Source of the DNA: Damh-18 sp964570795
GTDB lineage: Bacteria; Patescibacteriota; Minisyncoccia; Phycocordibacterales; UBA918
Length of the DNA: 64,000 nucleotides
Direction of reading: 5' to 3'
Assembly (NCBI GenBank): GCA_964570795.1
Contig: CAZMYZ010000002.1
Location: forward strand, 37,921-101,920
Shown: in pieces, positions 59,649-64,000 of the stretch
Position numbering within the stretch: position 1 is the stretch's first letter
Layout of the letters: each line of letters begins with the position of its first letter
Position numbers and translations under genes: made by a program
The notes under the pieces: generated by a model
Told to the model about the DNA's origin: nothing
Seen by the model: the letters and a program-made list of their open reading frames with translations, nothing else
The model's database searches: none

Positions 59649-61157
59649 TTATGGGGCAACAATGGTGTCGCCGGGGTTCACACCACGTACCTCTACATAG
59701 CCATCGTTACCTTCAAAGACAAGAGTGACTGGAACGGACTGTGTTACATTGCCGTTAGGAAAAAGTACGTGGTGGTCAGCACCTTCAGTAACAAGAAAGC
59801 GTGAAGGAATACGGGTCACATTTTCGTGGGTGTCGATGATGATATCAATATCGGCATTAAGGCCGCTTTGGAGCCAGGAGGATGGTGTGTCGAGCATGAG
59901 TTTTGTTTCAAAATAAGAGACGCCGTCAATCTCGCGGGCGAGCGGAGAAATAAAGATGATGGTTGCGGTAAGGGTCTCATCGACGCGTGCATCAAAGGTG
60001 ACGCGTGCTTTTTGCCCGGTAGCAATCTTCGTGACGTCAATCTCCGGGACGAGTGCAGTGAGTTCAAAGACATCACGAGAAATCATGGTGACGACAGGTA
60101 GAGTACCAACTGTTTCTCCCACAACAGGCTCAATATGGGTGACGGTGCCTGGAAAGGGTGCTACGAGGACGCGGTCTTTAAGATTTGCTTTGATTTTTTG
60201 GACACGCGCCTCTGCTTGGAGGACGCGTGCATTTTCTCGCGTGAGTGCTTCTTCGCGTGGTGTGGCGGTATCGAGTGCTGCATTTTGTTCTGCAAGTTTT
60301 AGCGCTTGCGCAGCACTCTCTATAGCATTGGCATGCTCGGTCTGCGCAAGGATGTATGCGTTGTTGTTGGTGACGTAGGTACTGCTTTCCGTGTTGGGGA
60401 TAGTAATAGTCCAATCTTCACTCCCGTAGGATACATCTGTCGCAAATTGTATTAAAAGCCCACATACACCGAGACTCCCAGGAGTTTCGGTGTATGCCGT
60501 ATAGGTACCACTTTCGAGACCGCTTAAGCGATAGGAGTAGCCCGACTGCGAGCCTGAGCGGAATACGGAAAGCGTATAGGTACCTTCAGTACAGGTGTAT
60601 GTGCCCGTAATGGTGGGTGCAGTATCGTCATTATCCTTATCAACAGGGCGTGCAACAAGATCGGAAGAAAGAAGAGTGCGGTATGCATTTGCCACTTTGT
60701 CGTTTGAGGATTTGGTTACGCGTGCAAGTTCTTCTTTTGCAATGGCGACTTTTGTATCGTTTACCGCGCGCTCTTCAGGGCGGATACCTGTAGTGAGTTC
60801 TCTTTGGTCTGCTTGCGCGATGAGGAGTGCTCCGTAGGCATCTTGATACTCTGCCATGAGCGCATCGCGTTCGAGGGTGACGAGTTCGGTGCCTTGTGCG
60901 ACGACATCCCCTTCATGGACGGCGATTGTTTCTACAATGCCACCTGAAGAGAAGGAGAGGTCAGCACTCTTGGTGGCATTCATGGTACCCGAGACAGAGA
61001 TGACTTTGCTCACGGTACCTGTTCCCACCGATGCAGTGACCCAGGTGGGCATTTCAGTGCGCTTGCCATACACATACATCCCCACGGCAGTCGCGAGGAC
61101 AAGGAGAAAAAGGATACGAATCCAATGTGCACGAAAGAACAAAACAATTTTTTGCAT
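59649..61157 (-). CDS. Periplasmic adaptor protein, MacA/HlyD-like
   Basis: 502 residues from ATG 61157; TATAAT lies 6 nt upstream (leaderless). N-terminal membrane anchor (IRILFLLVLATAVGMYVYG), lipoyl halves (GGIVETIAVHEGDVVAQGTELV; APFPGTVTHIEPVVGETVG), coiled-coil hairpin, beta-barrel and final VRGVNPGDTIV. An insert of about 80 residues (YTCTEGTYTLSVFRSG...GVCGLLIQF, two Cys) interrupts the hairpin. First gene of the export operon. Confidence 0.88.
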   Translation of the reverse strand: MQKIVLFFRAHWIRILFLLVLATAVGMYVYGKRTEMPTWVTASVGTGTVSKVISVSGTMNATKSADLSFSSGGIVETIAVHEGDVVAQGTELVTLERDALMAEYQDAYGALLIAQADQRELTTGIRPEERAVNDTKVAIAKEELARVTKSSNDKVANAYRTLLSSDLVARPVDKDNDDTAPTITGTYTCTEGTYTLSVFRSGSQSGYSYRLSGLESGTYTAYTETPGSLGVCGLLIQFATDVSYGSEDWTITIPNTESSTYVTNNNAYILAQTEHANAIESAAQALKLAEQNAALDTATPREEALTRENARVLQAEARVQKIKANLKDRVLVAPFPGTVTHIEPVVGETVGTLPVVTMISRDVFELTALVPEIDVTKIATGQKARVTFDARVDETLTATIIFISPLAREIDGVSYFETKLMLDTPSSWLQSGLNADIDIIIDTHENVTRIPSRFLVTEGADHHVLFPNGNVTQSVPVTLVFEGNDGYVEVRGVNPGDTIVAP

Positions 61158-61217
61158 AGCGTTATTATAGCGCATTGTGCGCGTGGTGGGAGAGAGAGGG
61201 GAGGGGGTAAGAGTGAT

Positions 61218-61246
61218 TTGCGATAGGTGGTTGATTGAGATACAGT
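61218..61246 (+). promoter_or_regulatory. tRNA promoter
   Basis: TTGCGA, 17-bp spacer, TACAGT. Confidence 0.6.
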
Positions 61247-61287
61247 ATGGGCACGTATTGAATAAGAAAGATACGTATCTACCACTT

Positions 61288-61360
61288 CCGCCTATAGCTC
61301 AGTTGGTAGAGCGCAGAGCTTATACCTCTGTGGTCCTTGGTTCGAGTCCAAGTGGGCGGA
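61288..61360 (+). tRNA. tRNA-Ile(UAU)
   Basis: 73 nt, complete cloverleaf: acceptor CCGCCTA/TGGGCGG, D arm GCTC/GAGC, anticodon stem CAGAG/CTCTG with loop CTTATAC (anticodon UAU, U33, A37), T arm CTTGG-TTCGAGT-CCAAG, discriminator A73. U12-A23 and A73 fit isoleucine identity; C1-G72 and C38 do not match typical tRNA-Ile. Would read AUA codons. CCA is not encoded (CAA follows). Confidence 0.85.
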
Positions 61361-61418
61361 CAAAACATCGCAAAAACTCCTAGTCATATGACTAGGAGTT
61401 TTTGCGATGTTTTGTCCG
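61357..61418. terminator. 62-nt perfect palindrome overlapping the tRNA 3' end
   Basis: 31-bp arms centred at CAT/ATG (61385-61390), reaching into the last tRNA bases. Inner AAAAACTCC...GGAGTTTTT makes it a terminator on both strands. Confidence 0.8.
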
Positions 61419-61742
61419 AGACGTGCGATGTGAGTCGCCCTCAAAAGGCGACGAACCTCGAGCCGGGTTCGCAGATACTTACCAGAATTAGAGCAGAGCG
61501 AATAATTATGATTAGTAATCTGTGAAGACAAAATGCAGCAATGAATCTAGTGGAATAATTTACTTAGTAACTCGTGACAACACATAGTAAAAACATCCAC
61601 TTGCGATACCTCGTGGCAAGCCAACGGGGTACCGCAGGCGGAATCAGGGTGTTTTTTCTAGCAGAAGAAATGGCTCCGCCATTACAACATTTTGTCCATT
61701 CATTCACGCCGCAAGCGGACGTGGCATTCTGGACGAACTAGT
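61419..61742. other. Region of structured RNA signals, no protein gene
   Basis: GTCGCC/GGCGAC hairpin (61432-61450) beside CGAACC/GGGTTCG, a terminator-like hairpin at about 61589-61656 (AAAACA..CC / GG..TGTTTT, inner GCGNTACC), and CACG.CCGC/GCGG.CGTG near 61705-61725. No convincing reading frame; frames opposite the tRNA are artefacts. Confidence 0.4.
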
Positions 61743-61864
61743 AAAAGGGCCGGCATTTGCATGCAGGCCCTGATTGTGGAAGGGAATTACTGTGTGAAGC
61801 ACCGAACGCCGAAGCGTTGGTAGATAGCCGTGAGGCTGGATCACCCCCTTTCGTGTGGAACTAT
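61743..61864 (-). ncRNA. Putative small RNA complementary to the 16S rRNA 3' end
   Basis: Minus-strand promoter at 61871-61897 and terminator at 61743-61770 bound about 120 nt. Its 5' part reads GAAAGGGGGTGATCCAGCC (61852-61834), 18/19 complementary to the conserved 16S 3' end. Then AACGC-TTCG-GCGTT hairpin. No start codon is well placed after the SD-like run, so a non-coding role is preferred; GTG inside the run is possible. Confidence 0.4.
61747..61770 (-). terminator. Terminator of the putative small RNA
   Basis: Minus-strand GGGCC-t-GCAT / ATGC-c-GGCCC then TTTTAC. Confidence 0.75.
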
Positions 61865-61870
61865 TGCTAG

Positions 61871-61897
61871 CGTATACCTCGTCTAAAGGGGTGTCAA
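61871..61897 (-). promoter_or_regulatory. Promoter of the putative small RNA
   Basis: Minus-strand TTGACA (61892-61897), 15-bp spacer, TATACG (61871-61876). Confidence 0.55.
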
Positions 61898-61929
61898 TAT
61901 TTGTGAGGTGCGTATGTGCATGAGATAAA

Positions 61930-61960
61930 GAAAAAGGCCAGCCGTATGTTTGGCTAGCCC
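61930..61960 (-). terminator. Terminator of the 62477 transcript
   Basis: Minus-strand GGCTAGCC / GGCTGGCC stem then TTTTTCTTT. Confidence 0.8.
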
Positions 61961-62087
61961 TAATGGTGGATGGTTGTCTGGGGACTTTGGGTACGGAGTC
62001 CATTCCATGCATAGTGCCCGCGAACTATGCTACCCCGCGCTCTTGTGAGCAGATTATCGATTCATTGGAATTCTCCTGAAGATAGAG

Positions 62088-62113
62088 TTGCCGCGGTTTT
62101 TAGACCGCGGCAA
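62088..62113. repeat. 10-bp hairpin TTGCCGCGGT/ACCGCGGCAA
   Basis: Perfect stem, six-base loop, no U-tract; inside the putative 62477-61937 transcript. A GGGCATAGACCA/TGGTCTGCCC hairpin lies further upstream near 62138-62171. Confidence 0.5.
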
Positions 62114-62358
62114 TTTATGAGAACTTCCTGCCTCAAGGGCATAGACCAGTATTTTGGGGGATGGTCTGCCCCCTCATAATCGAAGTCTACTCATGCCAAC
62201 TCCTTGGCGGTTTTGGGTCCATGATTTCATGTGCACCTGCGTCGCCTTTCTGGTCGGGGCGACTTCCGTTGTTTGCCGACAGTCGTCGGCGGGTGCCCGG
62301 TGCGCGCGCTGTTCAGTGAACGCGCACGCTGTCGACCGGGTTTGCTGCGGCGGCCGAG

Positions 62359-62439
62359 TTACGTGCCCAGGCCGGTGTCGTCGATGTGGTAAGCAAAAAT
62401 AATGTTGATACTCTCGAGGCAAACACGCGGCGGATCCAT
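62359..62439 (-). CDS. 26-residue ORF with near-perfect SD
   Basis: ATG 62439 preceded by AAGGAGGT with 4-nt spacing. Encodes MDPPRVCLESINIIFAYHID and six more residues before TAA. The promoter and SD support translation, but the peptide has no recognisable feature and may be a leader peptide for the structured transcript that follows. Local GC content is higher than in the neighbours. Confidence 0.35.
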   Translation of the reverse strand: MDPPRVCLESINIIFAYHIDDTGLGT

Positions 62440-62483
62440 GGGGACCTCCTTGGTAAAGAGCACACTCACATGAGCGTTTTAGT

Positions 62484-62511
62484 AGTATAGCACTTCTGCA
62501 AATATTGTCAA
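62484..62511 (-). promoter_or_regulatory. Strong promoter, minus strand
   Basis: TTGACA (62506-62511), 16-bp spacer, TATACT (62484-62489); start near 62477. Confidence 0.8.
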
Positions 62512-62544
62512 TAGGTAGGAAATGGCGTGGAATGTGGATATTTT

Positions 62545-62585
62545 GAAAACGGCCGTCACACCCTTAGGGTGTGACGGCCGTTTTC
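62545..62585 (-). terminator. recG terminator
   Basis: GAAAACGGCCGTCACACCC-TTA-GGGTGTGACGGCCGTTTTC, 19-bp stem. Confidence 0.9.
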
Positions 62586-62591
62586 ATGCGA

Positions 62592-64000
62592 TTACTCCAT
62601 GTGAAGTGTCTCTTTAATATGTATCACCTTTGCTCGAATGAGTGGCACCGAGTCGAGCGTGGGGTCCTCTGCAACAAGATTTTGTGCCTCAGTACGCGCT
62701 GCTTCCACCATTTTGATATTTTTTATTGCTTCCATACCGAGGTCAGTGAGGCCAGACTGCTTTGCGCCATAGAGTTGCCCGCTTCCGCGGAAGGCGAGGT
62801 CGTGCTCGGCAAGGTCAAAGCCGCTTTTGGCGGTCGTGAGCGCCGTGAGGCGCTCGCGGGTCTTGTCACTCTTGCTCTCACTCACGAGGAAACAGTAGGG
62901 CTGGTAGGTGCCACGAATGACCCGTCCACGGAGTTGGTGCAGTTGGGCAAGGCCAAAACGCTCCGCACCCTCAATGATGATATTGGTCGCATTGGGGACA
63001 TTTACTCCCACCTCGATCACCGAAGTGGCCACGAGGATGTCGGTCTTGTGCTCCGCAAACTCTTTCATAATTTTTTCCTTTTCCGCAGGCTTCATCTTGC
63101 TGTGGAGCACGGCGATACGGTACTTGGGGAACACATCCTTTTTGAGTCGCTTTGCTTCCTCAGTGACTGACTTTGCATTGATAGCAGTTTCTTTGTCGGG
63201 GTCGGGTTCGTCAATGCGGGGGCAAATGACATACGCTTGTCGCCCCGAGGCGAGTTCGGTCGCCACATGCTCATACATGGCTTTTGATTTGTCTTTCGTG
63301 ATTATCTTTGTGATGACGGGTTTGCGGCCACTCGGCATCTGGTCGAGGAGGGTGATGTCGAGGTCGCCATAAATGGTGAGCGCAAGGGTGCGGGGAATAG
63401 GGGTGGCAGTCATCGAGAGGAGGTGGGGCATGCGCACGTCCTTTTTTGCGAGTGCTTTGCGCTGGCTGGTACCAAAGCGATGCTGCTCATCAATCACCAC
63501 GAGTGCGAGGTGCTTAAACTCGACTGATTTATACATAAGCGCATGGGTCCCGATGAGGATAGGTATCTCGCCATTTTTTACCCATTTGAGTAACTGTGCC
63601 TTCGAGATACTCGTGGGCTTTTTTGGGTCGGTTTTTGAGGGAAACTTCATACAGCCACTTCCCGTGATGAGACCTATCTGAATGGGGAGGTGATGGAAGT
63701 ATTCGATGAAAGACTCAAAGTGTTGCTTTGCGAGAATTTCAGTCGGCGCCATATATGCCGTTTGCAGGTTGCCAAAATCCTGCGCATTGCCGCGACTGTC
63801 CTTGGGGCGTGAGGTGGCGGTGGCATATGCCACGGTCGCAGCCACTGCGGTCTTGCCACTACCCACATCTCCTTCAAGCAAGCGCGACATTGGGTACTCA
63901 CCGGTGCAGTCTTTAAAAATATCCGCAATGGCTTTCTTTTGTGCGGGGGTGAGTGCAAAGGGGAAGCGCTCGGTGAACGCTTTTATGTGCGCAGCGTCGG
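62592..64000 (-). CDS. recG: ATP-dependent DNA helicase RecG, 3' part
   Basis: At least 469 residues, 5' end beyond the window (frame open through 64000). FPFALTPAQKKAIADIF then Walker A GDVGSGKT, DEQH box (VVIDEQHRFG), TATPIPRTLAL, motif V VATSVIEVGVNVPNA, motif VI QLHQLRGRVIRG, and FRGSGQLYGAKQSGL. Remodels stalled replication forks and Holliday junctions. The internal ATG at 63890 is not the true start. Confidence 0.96.
   Translation of the reverse strand, partial: DAAHIKAFTERFPFALTPAQKKAIADIFKDCTGEYPMSRLLEGDVGSGKTAVAATVAYATATSRPKDSRGNAQDFGNLQTAYMAPTEILAKQHFESFIEYFHHLPIQIGLITGSGCMKFPSKTDPKKPTSISKAQLLKWVKNGEIPILIGTHALMYKSVEFKHLALVVIDEQHRFGTSQRKALAKKDVRMPHLLSMTATPIPRTLALTIYGDLDITLLDQMPSGRKPVITKIITKDKSKAMYEHVATELASGRQAYVICPRIDEPDPDKETAINAKSVTEEAKRLKKDVFPKYRIAVLHSKMKPAEKEKIMKEFAEHKTDILVATSVIEVGVNVPNATNIIIEGAERFGLAQLHQLRGRVIRGTYQPYCFLVSESKSDKTRERLTALTTAKSGFDLAEHDLAFRGSGQLYGAKQSGLTDLGMEAIKNIKMVEAARTEAQNLVAEDPTLDSVPLIRAKVIHIKETLHME

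Noticed and set aside
61292..61531. Minus-strand ORF ending LDSNQGPQRYKLCALPTEL
   Set aside because: It is the well-known false protein from translating tRNA genes backwards.
61801..61852. Possible true 16S rRNA gene end on the plus strand
   Set aside because: Only the last 20 or so bases and a helix-45-like loop match; no other 16S sequence precedes it.
61704..62012. 102-codon minus-strand ORF through the putative small RNA
   Set aside because: Crosses a terminator and a promoter and has no SD at its start.
62174..62422. 82-codon minus-strand ORF (MPREYQHYF...)
   Set aside because: No SD, GC-driven composition, no protein-like pattern; it overlaps the better-supported 26-codon ORF and hairpins.
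1..64000. CRISPR arrays, IS elements, prophage
   Set aside because: No regularly spaced direct repeats, transposase, integrase or phage structural genes were seen.

Overview
The window looks like a Candidate Phyla Radiation (Patescibacteria), probably Parcubacteria-type, genome fragment. The evidence is an S10-spc ribosomal cluster that passes from S5 straight to L15 with no L30, a short zinc-type S14, many small terminator-bounded hypothetical genes, secreted 'GYAWS..IGW' surface proteins, a phosphoketolase/acetate kinase pair as the only central carbon metabolism seen, and several nucleotide kinases but no nucleotide biosynthesis. Genes end normally at TGA, so UGA is not recoded here. The lineage is inferred; no 16S gene is present. 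Two assembly gaps of 100 N lie at 9568-9667 and 53590-53689.

Layout. 1-3934: a CysQ/IMPase-like phosphatase amid a minus-strand tandem array of small divergent paralogs. 4010-20221: tuf, rpsJ, then rplC-D-W-B, rpsS-rplV-rpsC-rplP-rpmC-rpsQ-rplN-rplX-rplE, rpsN-rpsH-rplF-rplR-rpsE-rplO and secY. The series is broken at rpsJ/rplC, rplB/rpsS and rplE/rpsN by small accessory genes, and each resuming block has its own promoter and long structured leader. 20280-29323: six secreted or membrane-anchored surface proteins, four sharing a C-terminal Ig-like domain that ends in K-G/A-F/Y-E-T. 29331-33087: two cytidylate-kinase-like proteins, adk, map and ndk. 33142-33332: a candidate structured RNA. 33364-36419: a membrane protein, a beta-CASP nuclease and the infC-rpmI-rplT operon. 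37006-42711: xfp-ackA, a SET-domain protein, and a sensor kinase with a lone receiver. 42772-49116: a second accessory cluster with three pairs of small paralogs, an HD protein and a protein with a sigma-70 region 4 domain but no recognisable region 2. 49277-57174: an SRPBCC protein, tmRNA, a giant secreted glycosidase-like protein, smpB and ftsH. 57326-61157: a zinc-ribbon-like small protein and a MacA/MacB-like export operon. 61288-61360: tRNA-Ile(UAU). 61361-62591: no convincing protein gene, but promoters, terminators and structured RNA signals. 62592-64000: the 3' part of recG.

Two styles of gene organisation are mixed. About 15 mostly housekeeping or surface genes carry a -10 box only 6-9 nt before ATG, as expected for leaderless mRNAs, and ribosomal genes inside operons have no Shine-Dalgarno (SD) sequence. 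The small accessory genes, by contrast, are almost all monocistronic, with a -35/-10 promoter where one is visible, a 30-45 nt leader, a strong SD and their own terminator. A short putative transcript at about 61743-61864 carries an 18/19 match to the complement of the conserved 16S rRNA 3' end, including the anti-SD. This makes SD-dependent and leaderless translation the most interesting theme of the window.
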